Positions 8,651 through 17,743 of a DNA stretch of 25,422 bases are shown piece after piece. The stretch is from an uncultured Lachnospiraceae bacterium (GTDB taxonomy: Bacteria > Bacillota > Clostridia > Lachnospirales > Lachnospiraceae): assembly GCA_910579935.1 (NCBI GenBank), contig CAJTVQ010000053.1, positions 1 to 25,422 on the forward strand, read 5' to 3'. Within the stretch, counting starts at the first letter, position 1; every line of letters starts with the position of its first letter. Both the position numbers and the translations under genes were made by a program. The notes below the pieces were generated by a model. That model was given only the letters and a program-made list of their open reading frames with translations. It was not told the origin of the DNA and made no database searches.

Positions 8651-8690
8651 TTTAGCGCTATTGTGCAGCAACTTAAAAAAGGAGGCTTGT

Positions 8691-10664
8691 GTGGCAGAGG
8701 GATTTTTACCGATCACAAAAGAAGAGATGGAGGAACGTGGAATCGGGCAGCCGGACTTCGTCTACGTGATAGGGGATGCGTATGTGGACCATCCCTCTTT
8801 TGGTCATGCCATTATAAGCCGGCTTTTGGAGGCGCATGGATATACGGTGGGGATCATTTCCCAGCCGGACTGGAAAGATGAGAAGAGTATCTGTGTGTTT
8901 GGCAGGCCCCGTCTTGCTTTTCTCGTATCGGCGGGGAACATGGACTCCATGGTGAACCACTATTTCGTGTCAAAGAAGCGCCGGCCGAAAGATGCCTACA
9001 CGCCGGGCGGGGAGATGGGAAAGCGGCCCGACCGCGCTACGGTGGCGTACGGGAATCTGATACGTCGTGTTTATAAGGATGTGCCGGTGATCGTCGGCGG
9101 GGTGGAGGCCAGTCTGAGACGGCTCGCCCATTATGATTACTGGTCCGACAGTTTCAGGAGGTCCGTTCTGCTGGATGCACAGGCAGATCTGATCTCTTAC
9201 GGAATGGGGGAACGCTCCATTATAGAAATCGCGGATGCGCTGAACAGCGGAATCCATGTGAAGGACATTACGTTCATTGCGGGAACGGTTTATAAGACGG
9301 AAGATATTTCCGGCGTATATGATGCGCTGGTTTTGCCATGTTATGAGGAAATGAAGGGGCATCCGGAGAGGTATGCCGAAAGCTTTCAGATGCAGTATGA
9401 GAATACGGACCCGTTTACGGGGAAATATTTAATAGAAGAGTATCCGAAGGGGACTTATGTGGTGCAGAATCCTCCGGCGAAGCCGCTTACGACGGAAGAA
9501 ATGGATGCGGTATATGACCTGCCTTACCGTTATACATATCATCCTTCTTATGAGGAAAAGGGCGGTGTGCCGGCCATAACGGAAATTAAGTTTTCACTCG
9601 TCAGCAACAGGGGATGCTTCGGCGGGTGCAGTTTCTGCGCACTGACGTTCCACCAGGGCAGAACCGTGCAGATACGCAGCCATGCGTCCATATTGAAGGA
9701 AGCGGTACGGTTGACGAAGGAGCCGGATTTTAAGGGTTATATTCATGATGTAGGCGGTCCGACCGCCAATTTCCGGCATCCTTCCTGTGAAAAACAGCTG
9801 AGCGCCGGCGTATGCAAGAAGAAACAGTGCCTGTTTCCGTCCCCCTGTAAGAATCTTAACGTAGATCATCGTGATTATTTGGAATTGCTGCGGAAGCTGC
9901 GCTCGATCGAAGGTGTGAAGAAAGTATTTGTCCGTTCCGGTATACGGTTTGATTATCTGCTGGCGGATCCAGACGATACGTTTTTCCGGGAACTGGCAGA
10001 GCATCATGTGAGCGGACAGCTGAAGGTGGCGCCGGAGCATATTTCAGACGCGGTGCTGAAGCGGATGGGGAAACCGGAAAATGCAGTTTATGAACGGTTT
10101 GTAAAAAAATATCATAAGATAAACGGGCAGTTGGGGAAACAGCAGTTTCTTGTGCCTTACTTTATGTCCTCACATCCCGGGTCTACGTTAAAGGAGGCAG
10201 TGGAACTGGCGGAATATCTGCGGGATCTGGGCTATATGCCGGAGCAGGTGCAGGACTTTTATCCGACACCGTCCACGGTGTCCACGGTGATGTATTATAC
10301 CGGTATCGACCCGAGGGACGGGAAGAAAGTTTATGTATGCCGGAATCCCCACGAAAAGGCGATGCAGAGAGCGCTGATCCAGTACCGGAATCCGAAGAAC
10401 TATGAGCTGGTTTATGAGGCATTACAGAAGGCGGGACGGGAGGATCTGATCGGTTTTGATAAAAAGTGCCTGATCAGGCCGGCACACAGGAACGGCATAC
10501 CGCAGGGAAGGAAGCAGGAATCGCCCGGCCGGGAAGGGTTCAGGCAGGAACAGAAAGGAACGGGGCGGAAAAAAGAACAGCAGGAGAAGGGGCGGAAGGT
10601 CAGGGACGTGCCGTATAAGAAAAAGAAGACGATAAGGAATGTCCATAAAAAGAAAGCAGAATAA
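8691..10664 (+). CDS. YgiQ family radical SAM protein
   Basis: This is a 657-aa radical SAM enzyme of the YgiQ (UPF0313) family. The iron-sulfur cluster motif is visible as GCFGGCSFC, with Cys309, Cys313 and Cys316 (CxxxCxxC). Family landmarks include VGGVEASLRRLAHYDYW near residue 140, DVGGPTANF near 355 and QVQDFYPTPSTVSTVMYYTG near 525. The reaction is unknown for the family. Codon GTG at 8691 is chosen as the start because AGGAGG at 8680-8685 is five bases upstream; the longer TTG reading at 8661 would place this site inside the gene. The last 60 residues are a Lys/Arg/Gln-rich, probably disordered tail that could bind nucleic acid. The gene is followed closely by an SDR gene. Confidence 0.93.
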   Translation: MAEGFLPITKEEMEERGIGQPDFVYVIGDAYVDHPSFGHAIISRLLEAHGYTVGIISQPDWKDEKSICVFGRPRLAFLVSAGNMDSMVNHYFVSKKRRPKDAYTPGGEMGKRPDRATVAYGNLIRRVYKDVPVIVGGVEASLRRLAHYDYWSDSFRRSVLLDAQADLISYGMGERSIIEIADALNSGIHVKDITFIAGTVYKTEDISGVYDALVLPCYEEMKGHPERYAESFQMQYENTDPFTGKYLIEEYPKGTYVVQNPPAKPLTTEEMDAVYDLPYRYTYHPSYEEKGGVPAITEIKFSLVSNRGCFGGCSFCALTFHQGRTVQIRSHASILKEAVRLTKEPDFKGYIHDVGGPTANFRHPSCEKQLSAGVCKKKQCLFPSPCKNLNVDHRDYLELLRKLRSIEGVKKVFVRSGIRFDYLLADPDDTFFRELAEHHVSGQLKVAPEHISDAVLKRMGKPENAVYERFVKKYHKINGQLGKQQFLVPYFMSSHPGSTLKEAVELAEYLRDLGYMPEQVQDFYPTPSTVSTVMYYTGIDPRDGKKVYVCRNPHEKAMQRALIQYRNPKNYELVYEALQKAGREDLIGFDKKCLIRPAHRNGIPQGRKQESPGREGFRQEQKGTGRKKEQQEKGRKVRDVPYKKKKTIRNVHKKKAE

Positions 10665-10679
10665 GGAAGGTATGGAAAG

Positions 10680-11483
10680 ATGGGAAAGAAAACAGGAAGG
10701 AACATTGTAGTGATCACAGGGGCATCTTCGGGCATCGGGCAGGAGTTTGCGATACAGCTGGATTCACTGTTATACCGGACGGATGAGATATGGCTGATCG
10801 CAAGACGCAGGGAAAGGATGAAGGAGCTGTCCAAATTATTGGATATTCCTACCAAAATCATTCCCATGGACTTATCCGATGAAAAGGAAGTGCTTGCTTT
10901 TGCCAAAATATTGGAAATTGAGGAACCGAGGATACGTATGCTGATCAACTGTGCAGGTTTCGGACTGATGGGAAGGGTGGATGAACTGAGCATAGAAGAG
11001 CAGACGGCGATGCTGAAAGTGAATTGTGAAGCGCTGACACAGATGACCTGGCACTGTCTTCCCTATATGGAGAAAAACAGCCGGCTGATACAGCTTGCTT
11101 CCAGCGCCGCGTTTCTGCCGCAGAAAAAATTTGCCGTATATGCCGCTACAAAATCTTATGTGCTGAGTTTTTCCATGGCTTTGAGGGAGGAATTGAAGAA
11201 AAGAGGCATCTGGGTAACGGCAGTCTGCCCGGGGCCGGTGGAAACGGAATTTTTCGGTATTGCGGAAAAGTATGGATCTACGCTGGCAGTAAAGAAGCTG
11301 ACCATTGTACCGGTATACAGGGTGGTGAAGCAGGCGCTCCGGGATGCCAGGGATAAGAAGGCAGTTTCGGTGTGCAGCCTGCCGATCAAAGCGTTCCATG
11401 CGGTTTCCAAGATACTGCCCCACGCATGGATTCTGGGCATTATGAGTCTTATGTACGGATTGGAAAAGAAGCAGGAGAAGTGA
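10680..11483 (+). CDS. Short-chain dehydrogenase/reductase (SDR), DltE/YqjQ-like
   Basis: This is a 267-aa NAD(P)-dependent oxidoreductase of the classical SDR fold. The cofactor motif TGASSGIG is at residues 14-21, the structural NCAG motif is present, and the catalytic YxxxK is Tyr154-Lys158 in VYAATKSYVLSF. The tail has a hydrophobic segment (HAWILGIMSLMYGLEKK) that may be a membrane contact. The arginines in IARRRER after the second strand suggest NADP preference; this is inference. It lies 15 bases after the YgiQ-type gene and 7 bases before the next gene, so it is probably in the same operon. The substrate is unknown. Confidence 0.92.
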   Translation: MGKKTGRNIVVITGASSGIGQEFAIQLDSLLYRTDEIWLIARRRERMKELSKLLDIPTKIIPMDLSDEKEVLAFAKILEIEEPRIRMLINCAGFGLMGRVDELSIEEQTAMLKVNCEALTQMTWHCLPYMEKNSRLIQLASSAAFLPQKKFAVYAATKSYVLSFSMALREELKKRGIWVTAVCPGPVETEFFGIAEKYGSTLAVKKLTIVPVYRVVKQALRDARDKKAVSVCSLPIKAFHAVSKILPHAWILGIMSLMYGLEKKQEK

Positions 11484-11490
11484 GACACAG

Positions 11491-12057
11491 ATGAAGAAAA
11501 CAAAAGTGGCGAAAGGCCAATTCGGGTATGTGAAAGCACAGCGGCTTGCCGTAACTTTAAGGACGCTGCTGATGTTCGGTTTATCCCTGGCGATCTTTGG
11601 CATGGGAGTGTGGTCCGCCGGAAGCAGGAAGAATCTGCTGACCGTGGTGGCCGTGCTGGGGTGTCTGCCGGCGAGCAAGAGCGCCGTCAATATGATCATG
11701 TTCCTGAGAGTAAAAGGGTGTTCCGAAAAGGTAAAAGAGCAGGTAACCAGATGCGCGGAAGGGCTTGACCAGTTATATGACATGGTATTCACTTCTTATG
11801 AGAAAAATTATCAGGTCAGCCATATGGTTCTGAAAGGCCGTGTGATCTGCGGCTACACGGAAGATAACAAGTGTGATGTCAGGGCATGTGAAAAGCATGT
11901 GGAAACACTTTTGGTACAGGGCGGATGCAGGAGTGTGACCGTTAAGATTTATGATGAACTGGATGCTTATTGTAAAGGTCTTGAGAATTTAAGAAAACAG
12001 GAAGCGGAGCCGCTGCCGGAGGTGATACTGGAGAATCTTCTGTCCATTGCTTTGTAA
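11491..12057 (+). CDS. Hypothetical membrane protein with two TM segments
   Basis: This 188-aa protein is not recognised. Two hydrophobic segments (about residues 22-42 and 48-72) form a helical hairpin at the N terminus. A cytoplasmic-type domain of about 110 residues follows, with mixed alpha/beta character. Five cysteines are visible (residue 58 in LGCLP, 77 in RVKGC, and others in RCAEG, VICGY and DVRACE). The start has AGGAGAAG 10 bases upstream. It sits between the SDR and an RluA-type pseudouridine synthase in a tight unidirectional run, which suggests cotranscription but gives no function. The 47-base gap that follows has no terminator. Confidence 0.8.
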   Translation: MKKTKVAKGQFGYVKAQRLAVTLRTLLMFGLSLAIFGMGVWSAGSRKNLLTVVAVLGCLPASKSAVNMIMFLRVKGCSEKVKEQVTRCAEGLDQLYDMVFTSYEKNYQVSHMVLKGRVICGYTEDNKCDVRACEKHVETLLVQGGCRSVTVKIYDELDAYCKGLENLRKQEAEPLPEVILENLLSIAL

Positions 12058-12104
12058 GGACGGACGGCGGTGCCGGCTTTGTAAACAGGGCGGAACGACA
12101 CAAT

Positions 12105-13142
12105 ATGATAGAACTGAAAATCAAAGAAAACGAGGCGGGGCAGCGGCTGGACAAATACCTGCATAAATACATGAAAGAGGCAGGAACCGGCTTCTTATAT
12201 AAAATGCTGCGCAAAAAGAATATTACTTTAAACGGGAAAAAGGCGTCCGGCAGTGAGAAATTGTGTGTGGGAGATGCAGTGAAACTGTTCCTTTCGGACG
12301 AAACCATTGAAAAATTCGGCGGACAGTCCGGGGACGCGGAAAAGGAACATGCAGGAAAACAGGAAACCCGCCAATATGCCATGGCATATAAACGGTTTGG
12401 GGAACTGGATATCGTATTTGAAAACCGGCATATCCTTATTGTGAATAAACCGGCGGGAATTTTAACACAGAAGGCGGGAGCAGAGGATGTTTCGCTGAAT
12501 GAGTGGCTGATCGGGTATCTGCTGGAGAGCGGGGCATTGACAGAAGAAGAACTGCATACGTTCCGTCCGTCGGTCTGCAATCGTCTGGACCGGAATACAT
12601 CCGGCATGGTGCTCTGCGGCAAAACATTACCAGGGAGTCAGAAAATCAGTGAAATCTTAAGGAACCGGAGTCTTCACAAATATTACCGGCTGTATGTGAA
12701 AGGGCATGTCAGGGAAGCTGCTTTGATAGAAGGATATCTTGTAAAAGATGAGCGGACGAATACGGTAAGGCTGACAGAACGGGCGGAGGGCGCTTCTTAT
12801 ATGCGGACTTATTATAAGCCTTTGAAATATTTTGAAGATGCAACCCTGATGGAGGTGGAACTGATGACCGGAAAAACCCATCAGATCCGGCTGCATTTAT
12901 CCGGAATCGGTCATCCGGTGGTAGGCGATCATAAGTATGGGGAGAAGGAGACGAACGATAAGTACCGGAAGAAATACGGGGTGAAGAGCCAGCTTCTGCA
13001 TGCGCACCGGCTGGAGTTTCCCGTAATGGAAGGGGAATTTAAGGATTTGTCAGAACGGACGCTGGTGGCAGAAGCGCCGGAGGTGTTTGGCAGGATAGAA
13101 GCGCGGGCGGAAGGGATTGCCTGCGGCATGGCGGCTGACTAA
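12105..13142 (+). CDS. RluA-family 23S rRNA pseudouridine synthase
   Basis: This is a 345-aa pseudouridine synthase with an N-terminal S4 RNA-binding domain (about residues 1-65, AGQRLDKYLHKYM) and an RluA-type catalytic domain from about 90. The catalytic Asp162 lies in NRLDRNTSGMVL, where many homologues have HRLDKDTSG. The conserved YRLYVKG and GKTHQIRLHLSGIGHPVVGD motifs follow. It isomerises uridine in rRNA or tRNA. RluC/RluD-like 23S sites are most likely, but the target cannot be assigned. The upstream ribosome-binding site is weak (GGGCGGA). It is followed after 23 bases by recU. Confidence 0.92.
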   Translation: MIELKIKENEAGQRLDKYLHKYMKEAGTGFLYKMLRKKNITLNGKKASGSEKLCVGDAVKLFLSDETIEKFGGQSGDAEKEHAGKQETRQYAMAYKRFGELDIVFENRHILIVNKPAGILTQKAGAEDVSLNEWLIGYLLESGALTEEELHTFRPSVCNRLDRNTSGMVLCGKTLPGSQKISEILRNRSLHKYYRLYVKGHVREAALIEGYLVKDERTNTVRLTERAEGASYMRTYYKPLKYFEDATLMEVELMTGKTHQIRLHLSGIGHPVVGDHKYGEKETNDKYRKKYGVKSQLLHAHRLEFPVMEGEFKDLSERTLVAEAPEVFGRIEARAEGIACGMAAD

Positions 13143-13165
13143 GGAAAGGCAGATGGAACGGACAG

Positions 13166-13699
13166 ATGGCAACTTGGAATTCCAGGGGACTCAGGGGGTC
13201 TGCTTTGGAGGACTTGATCAATAGAACAAATGAAGTGTATTTGGAAAACGGCCTGGCTTTGATCCAGAAGATTCCTACACCGATCACACCGATTAATATT
13301 GATAAAGAGAGCCGGCATATTACGCTGGCATATTTTGACCAGAAGAGTACTGTGGATTATATCGGGGCAGTACAGGGAATTCCGGTCTGTTTTGATGCAA
13401 AGGAATGTTCGGTGGATACGTTTGCGCTTCAGAATATTCATGAACATCAGGTAGAATTCATGCGGCAGTTTGAAAAGCAGGGTGGAATCGCTTTTTTTAT
13501 TATCTATTATACGCATAAGGATCTGCTTTATTATCTGCCATATGAAATGCTGCGGTTCTTTTGGGACAGGGCAAAAGAGGGGGGCCGGAAGAGCTTTCGG
13601 TTCGAGGAACTGAACCCGGAGTATGTGATGCCGAGAAAAAGCGGGGTTTTTGTACCTTATCTGGATATGATACAGAAGGATTTGGATGAGAGGGAGTAA
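13166..13699 (+). CDS. recU: Holliday junction resolvase RecU
   Basis: This is a 177-aa resolvase that cuts four-way junctions during recombination repair and chromosome segregation in Firmicutes. The family pattern is NSRGLRGSALEDLINRTN at the start, then QKIPTPITP, TVDYIG with Asp64, and FDAKE with Asp77 and Lys79. The sequence LQNIHEHQVEFM and the late FFWDRAKEGGRKSF complete the match. In Bacillus RecU the metal-site residue in FEAKE is Glu; here it is Asp, still compatible with the PD-(D/E)xK nuclease pattern. The N-terminal disordered tail of about 30 residues seen in Bacillus is absent. No penicillin-binding protein gene follows, unlike in Bacillus. Confidence 0.93.
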   Translation: MATWNSRGLRGSALEDLINRTNEVYLENGLALIQKIPTPITPINIDKESRHITLAYFDQKSTVDYIGAVQGIPVCFDAKECSVDTFALQNIHEHQVEFMRQFEKQGGIAFFIIYYTHKDLLYYLPYEMLRFFWDRAKEGGRKSFRFEELNPEYVMPRKSGVFVPYLDMIQKDLDERE

Positions 13700-13708
13700 A
13701 CAGGGGAC

Positions 13709-13794
13709 GAAAACTTTCACGGAAATCCGGCTTCCATTTTGGCTGCTGTCCTGCTGCGCTTTTTCATGGGCTGCGGATTTCCGTGAAAGTTTTC
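13709..13794. repeat. Perfect 21-bp inverted repeat between recU and the his promoter
   Basis: Bases 13709-13729 are the exact reverse complement of 13774-13794, with a 44-base loop. The stem could end recU transcription, because its right arm is rich in T near the 3' end, but there is no clean U tract after it. It ends nine bases before the -35 box of the his promoter. Confidence 0.85.
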
Positions 13795-13802
13795 TAAAAA
13801 AT

Positions 13803-13831
13803 TTGACAAGATGTGCGGTTTCATGTATACT
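13803..13831 (+). promoter_or_regulatory. Promoter of the histidine operon
   Basis: TTGACA (13803-13808) and TATACT (13826-13831) are separated by 17 bases, with TG directly before the -10 box. Transcription should start near 13838, leaving a leader of about 90 bases before hisZ. A small hairpin (13841-13847 with 13854-13860, six-base loop) sits at the 5' end. No T-box specifier loop or T-box sequence is seen. Confidence 0.85.
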
Positions 13832-13926
13832 AGCTGTGGTTTATCGTGGCAGTATGATAATGAATTAGAACTTTAAAGCGGTAAAGCACCCAAAAAAGGA
13901 AACCTGAAATTGGAAAGGATGGGAAG

Positions 13927-15042
13927 ATGGAAAGGAAATTAGTGCATACGCCGGAAGGCGTGCGTGATATATACGGGGAAGAATATGCGAAGAAACTGGC
14001 AGCGGAAAGATGGATGATGGAGAAGGTGAGAAGTTATGGATATGAGGATATCCAGACGCCTACTTTTGAGTTTTTTGATGTGTTTTCGAGGGAAGTGGGA
14101 ACGACGCCTTCCCGCGAGTTATATAAATTTTTTGATAAAGAGGGAAATACTTTGGTGCTTCGGCCGGATTTTACGCCTTCCATGGCCCGGTGTGCGGCAA
14201 AGTACTTTATGGAAGAGGATGTGCCGATCCGTTTCTGCTATCTTGGGAATACGTTTACGAATACGTCGGATCTGCAGGGAAAGCTGAAAGAAGTAACCCA
14301 GATGGGGGCGGAACTGATCGGCGACAGTTCTGTGGAGGCGGATGCGGAAATGGCGGCCATGGTCATCGAGACGCTGGCGGCGGCAGGGCTTAAGGATTTT
14401 CAGCTGAGTATCGGGAATGTGGAGTATTTTAAGGGAATCTGTATGGAAGCAGGCCTGGAAGAAGAGACGGAACTGGAACTGCGGGAATATATTTCCGGTA
14501 AAAATTATTTTGGTGCAGAGGAATTGCTGTGGGACAGGAAGGTGCCGTCCCGGTATTGTGAGGCTGTGTTGAAAGTGACGGATTTATTCGGTTCAACCGA
14601 TGCCCTGGCACAGGCTAAAACACTGGTGGCAGGAAACGGGCGTTCTTTAAAAGCGGTGGAGCGGCTTGAAAAGCTGTACGAGACACTCTGTCTGTACGGA
14701 GTGGAAAAATATGTATCATTTGACCTGGGGATGCTGAGCAAGTATAATTATTATACAGGCGTGATTTATAAAGCTTATACATATGGTGTGGGTGATGCGC
14801 TGGTAAAGGGCGGAAGGTATGACACCCTTTTGGGACGTTTCGGCAAGAATGCGCCTGCGATCGGATTCATGGTGGTCATGGACGATCTGATGGCGGCTTT
14901 GGACAGGCAGGATATTGCAGTGGCAATACCAGCGAAGGCGGAAACGGTAGAGTATACGCCCGAAAATTATGCGGAGTGCCTGGAGAGGGCCAAAAAGATG
15001 CGGCAGGAAGGCCGCAGGACGGTATTGTGCCCGAAGGTATGA
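13927..15042 (+). CDS. hisZ: ATP phosphoribosyltransferase regulatory subunit HisZ
   Basis: This is a 371-aa HisRS paralogue that forms a hetero-octamer with the short HisG and confers histidine feedback control on the first step of histidine synthesis. It keeps the class II synthetase-like core: TPEGVRDIYGEE at the N terminus, FFDKEGNTLVLRPDFTPSMAR (motif 2 region), and VKGGRYDTLLGRFG near residue 295. It has no anticodon-binding domain, as expected for HisZ versus HisRS. The start is preceded by GGAAAGGATGGGAAG. Gene order and spacing show it leads the his operon. Confidence 0.95.
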   Translation: MERKLVHTPEGVRDIYGEEYAKKLAAERWMMEKVRSYGYEDIQTPTFEFFDVFSREVGTTPSRELYKFFDKEGNTLVLRPDFTPSMARCAAKYFMEEDVPIRFCYLGNTFTNTSDLQGKLKEVTQMGAELIGDSSVEADAEMAAMVIETLAAAGLKDFQLSIGNVEYFKGICMEAGLEEETELELREYISGKNYFGAEELLWDRKVPSRYCEAVLKVTDLFGSTDALAQAKTLVAGNGRSLKAVERLEKLYETLCLYGVEKYVSFDLGMLSKYNYYTGVIYKAYTYGVGDALVKGGRYDTLLGRFGKNAPAIGFMVVMDDLMAALDRQDIAVAIPAKAETVEYTPENYAECLERAKKMRQEGRRTVLCPKV

Positions 15043-15070
15043 GAAGCATGGAGGAAGGATTGTAGACAGA

Positions 15071-15718
15071 ATGAGTGAAGATATGCGTTACCTTACATTT
15101 GCTCTTGGAAAAGGGCGTCTGGCGAAAAAAACGCTGCAGTTATTTGAAGAAATCGGAATTACCTGTGAAGAGATGAAGGATAAGGATTCGAGAAAGCTGG
15201 TCTTTGTCAATGAAGAACTGAAATTGCGTTTTTTCCTGGCGAAAGGGCCGGATGTTCCTACTTATGTGGAGTATGGAGCCGCCGATATCGGAGTGGTAGG
15301 AAAAGACACGGTTATGGAAGAAAACCGGAGGGTGTATGAAGTACTGGATTTGGGTTTCGGCAAGTGCCGGATGTGTGTGTGCGGGCCGGAGAGCGCAAGG
15401 GAACTTCTAAAGCATCATGAGATGATCCGTGTGGCGAGCAAGTATCCGAATATTGCCAAGGATTATTTTTATAACAAAAAACACCAGACCGTAGATATCA
15501 TCAAGCTGAACGGTTCGGTGGAACTGGGACCGATGGTGGAGCTGTCGGATGTGATCGTGGACATTGTGGAAACCGGCTCCACATTAAAGGAAAACGGGCT
15601 GGCTGTATTGGAGGAAATCTGTCCCTTGTCCGCGCGCATGATCGTAAATCAGGTAAGTATGCAGATGCAGACGGAGCGGATCAGGAAACTGATCCATGAT
15701 TTAAAGGAACATTTATAG
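15071..15718 (+). CDS. hisG: ATP phosphoribosyltransferase catalytic subunit HisG (short form)
   Basis: This enzyme condenses ATP and PRPP to phosphoribosyl-ATP, the first committed step of histidine synthesis. From the ATG at 15071 the protein is 215 aa, the HisG-short length, which needs HisZ. Visible motifs are FALGKGRLAKKT at the N terminus, DIGVVGKD near residue 75 and the PRPP-binding DVIVDIVETGSTLKENGL near 160. A longer in-frame reading from 14969 overlaps hisZ and is unlikely, because GGAGGAAGGA lies about ten bases before 15071. The gene is 28 bases after hisZ. Confidence 0.94.
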   Translation: MSEDMRYLTFALGKGRLAKKTLQLFEEIGITCEEMKDKDSRKLVFVNEELKLRFFLAKGPDVPTYVEYGAADIGVVGKDTVMEENRRVYEVLDLGFGKCRMCVCGPESARELLKHHEMIRVASKYPNIAKDYFYNKKHQTVDIIKLNGSVELGPMVELSDVIVDIVETGSTLKENGLAVLEEICPLSARMIVNQVSMQMQTERIRKLIHDLKEHL

Positions 15719-15754
15719 CTGGAAACAGTGTAACCGGAACAGGAGGGCGGTAGA

Positions 15755-17044
15755 ATGAGAATTGTAAAACTGACGGCTGATACCAAAAAGGATCTGCTGA
15801 GCAGTCTTTTAAAACGGAGCCCCGGCAATTACGGGCAGTTCGAGACGGCAGTGGCGGAAATTATAGCGGATGTCCGGGAGAAAAGGGACGAGGCGGTATT
15901 TGCGTATACAAAAAAATTCGATAAGTGTGAGATAGATGCTTCCAGTCTGCGGGTGACGGGAGCAGAAATAGAGGAAGCTTATGCGCAGACGGATGAAAAA
16001 CTGGTGGAGGTGATGAAGAAGTCGGCGGCGAATATCCGGGATTTTCATGCCAGGCAGCTGCATAATTCCTGGATGGACATGAGGGCGGACGGTTCCATGC
16101 TGGGACAGAAGATTACCCCTATAGGCATATCTGGAGTTTATGTTCCCGGCGGAAAAGCGGCATATCCTTCCAGCGTGCTGATGAATGTAATTCCTGCAAA
16201 GGTGGCGGGGGTAGAGAAAATCATTATGACCACACCGCCGGGCGCGGACGGAAAAGTATATGCGGGAACGCTGGTGGCGGCAGATATTGCGGGAGTGGAT
16301 GAAATTTATAAGGTCGGGGGCGCGCAGGCGATTGCAGCCATGGCATTCGGAACGGAGAGTATTCCGAAAGTAGATAAGATTACCGGGCCGGGCAATATTT
16401 TTGTGGCGCTGGCGAAAAAAGCATGTTTCGGCCATGTGAGCATTGATTCCATAGCGGGGCCGAGTGAAATACTGGTGATTGCGGACGAGACGGCGAATCC
16501 CCGTTATGTAGCGGCCGATTTACTGTCGCAGGCGGAGCATGATGAAATGGCGAGTGCGATTCTCATTACAACCAGTGAAAAGCTGGCAGAGGAAGTGGGG
16601 CGCCAGGCGGGGCTGTTTTTAAAAGAACTTTCCAGAAGAGAAATAATAGAAAAATCCCTGGAGAATTACGGCTATATTCTGGTGGCTGATACGATGGCGG
16701 ATGCCGTGGAGGCCGCAAACGAAATAGCGTCAGAACATTTGGAGATTTTGACGGCGAATCCATATGAAGTGATGACAAAGATTAAAAATGCAGGGGCGAT
16801 TTTTCTTGGGGAGTATTCTTCGGAGCCTTTGGGGGATTATTATGCAGGACCCAATCATATTCTTCCAACGAACGGAACTGCGAAATTCTTTTCGCCGTTG
16901 AACGTGGATGATTTTATGAAGAAAACAAGCATTATTTCTTATTCCAAAGAAGCTTTGGAGGCGGCACATGAAGAAATCGAAAGATTTGCCCGAAGCGAGG
17001 GATTGACGGCACATGCCAATTCCATCAGGGTGCGGTTTGAATGA
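15755..17044 (+). CDS. hisD: Histidinol dehydrogenase
   Basis: This NAD- and zinc-dependent enzyme oxidises histidinol to histidine in the last two steps of the pathway. It is 429 aa, the usual length. Landmarks are SGVYVPGGKAAYPSSVLMN, GGAQAIAAMAFGT, DKITGPGNIFV, SIAGPSEILVIAD, the zinc/catalytic QAEHD segment and the SEHLE motif with the catalytic Glu-His. GGAGGGCGG at about 15741 precedes the ATG. It follows hisG by 36 bases. An 80-base gap after it holds a small hairpin but no terminator. Confidence 0.96.
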   Translation: MRIVKLTADTKKDLLSSLLKRSPGNYGQFETAVAEIIADVREKRDEAVFAYTKKFDKCEIDASSLRVTGAEIEEAYAQTDEKLVEVMKKSAANIRDFHARQLHNSWMDMRADGSMLGQKITPIGISGVYVPGGKAAYPSSVLMNVIPAKVAGVEKIIMTTPPGADGKVYAGTLVAADIAGVDEIYKVGGAQAIAAMAFGTESIPKVDKITGPGNIFVALAKKACFGHVSIDSIAGPSEILVIADETANPRYVAADLLSQAEHDEMASAILITTSEKLAEEVGRQAGLFLKELSRREIIEKSLENYGYILVADTMADAVEAANEIASEHLEILTANPYEVMTKIKNAGAIFLGEYSSEPLGDYYAGPNHILPTNGTAKFFSPLNVDDFMKKTSIISYSKEALEAAHEEIERFARSEGLTAHANSIRVRFE

Positions 17045-17049
17045 AAGCT

Positions 17050-17079
17050 TTTCCGGCAGTCGCCAAATGTCTGCGGAAA
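17050..17079 (+). other. Intergenic hairpin between hisD and hisB
   Basis: TTTCCG (17050-17055) and CAG (17057-17059), separated by one bulged G, pair with CTGCGGAAA (17071-17079) across an 11-base loop. No T run follows, so it is not a terminator. It may be an mRNA processing or stability element, or chance. Confidence 0.4.
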
Positions 17080-17124
17080 TAAAGAAGCGGTTGTATTTAG
17101 TGAATGGACGGAACGGAGGATGGC

Positions 17125-17727
17125 ATGGAAATCGGAACGGAAAGAAAAGCGGAAATAGAGCGCATCACAAGAGAAACGGATATTAAACTCACGCTCTGTT
17201 TAGACGGTGCAGGGAAAAGCAACATTGATACGGGAATCGGTTTTTTTAATCATATGCTGGAAGGGTTTGCCAAACATGGTTTTTTTGATTTGGAAGTAAT
17301 CGTAATAGGTGATTTGGATGTAGACGGACATCATACCGTGGAAGATACCGGCATCGTGCTGGGGCAGGCCATTAAAGAAGCGCTTGGGGATAAGGTGGGG
17401 ATTAAGCGGTACGGCTCTTTTATCCTGCCGATGGATGATGCACTGTCGCTCTGTGCCGTTGATCTGTGCGGCCGTCCTTACTTTGGTTATCAGAGTGCAT
17501 ATACGGCAGAAAGAATCGGGGAACTGGATACGGAACTGATTCGGGAATTCTTTTATGCGGTTTCCTATGCGGCGGGCATGAATTTACATATTCAGATGCT
17601 TTCGGGTACGAACAATCATCACATGGCGGAGGCAATGTTCAAATCATTTGCCAAGGCATTGGACGAGGCGGTTACAAAAGATGCACGGATTACAGATGTG
17701 CTCAGTACGAAGGGAAGTCTGGCATAA
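17125..17727 (+). CDS. hisB: Imidazoleglycerol-phosphate dehydratase
   Basis: This is the monofunctional dehydratase that converts imidazoleglycerol phosphate to imidazoleacetol phosphate. From 17125 it is 200 aa, the normal size, with no fused phosphatase domain. The manganese-binding motifs GHHTVED and NNHHMAEAMFKSFA are both present, with the family start RKAEIERITRETDI. An upstream in-frame ATG at 17104 would add seven residues, but GGAGG at 17115-17119 sits five bases before 17125 and decides the start. Its stop is followed after 16 bases by hisIE. Confidence 0.95.
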   Translation: MEIGTERKAEIERITRETDIKLTLCLDGAGKSNIDTGIGFFNHMLEGFAKHGFFDLEVIVIGDLDVDGHHTVEDTGIVLGQAIKEALGDKVGIKRYGSFILPMDDALSLCAVDLCGRPYFGYQSAYTAERIGELDTELIREFFYAVSYAAGMNLHIQMLSGTNNHHMAEAMFKSFAKALDEAVTKDARITDVLSTKGSLA

Positions 17728-17743
17728 GAAAGGAGAATTACGA

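Noticed and set aside
13838..13926. T-box riboswitch in the his leader
   Set aside because: The leader is only about 90 bases and lacks the T-box sequence and a specifier stem.
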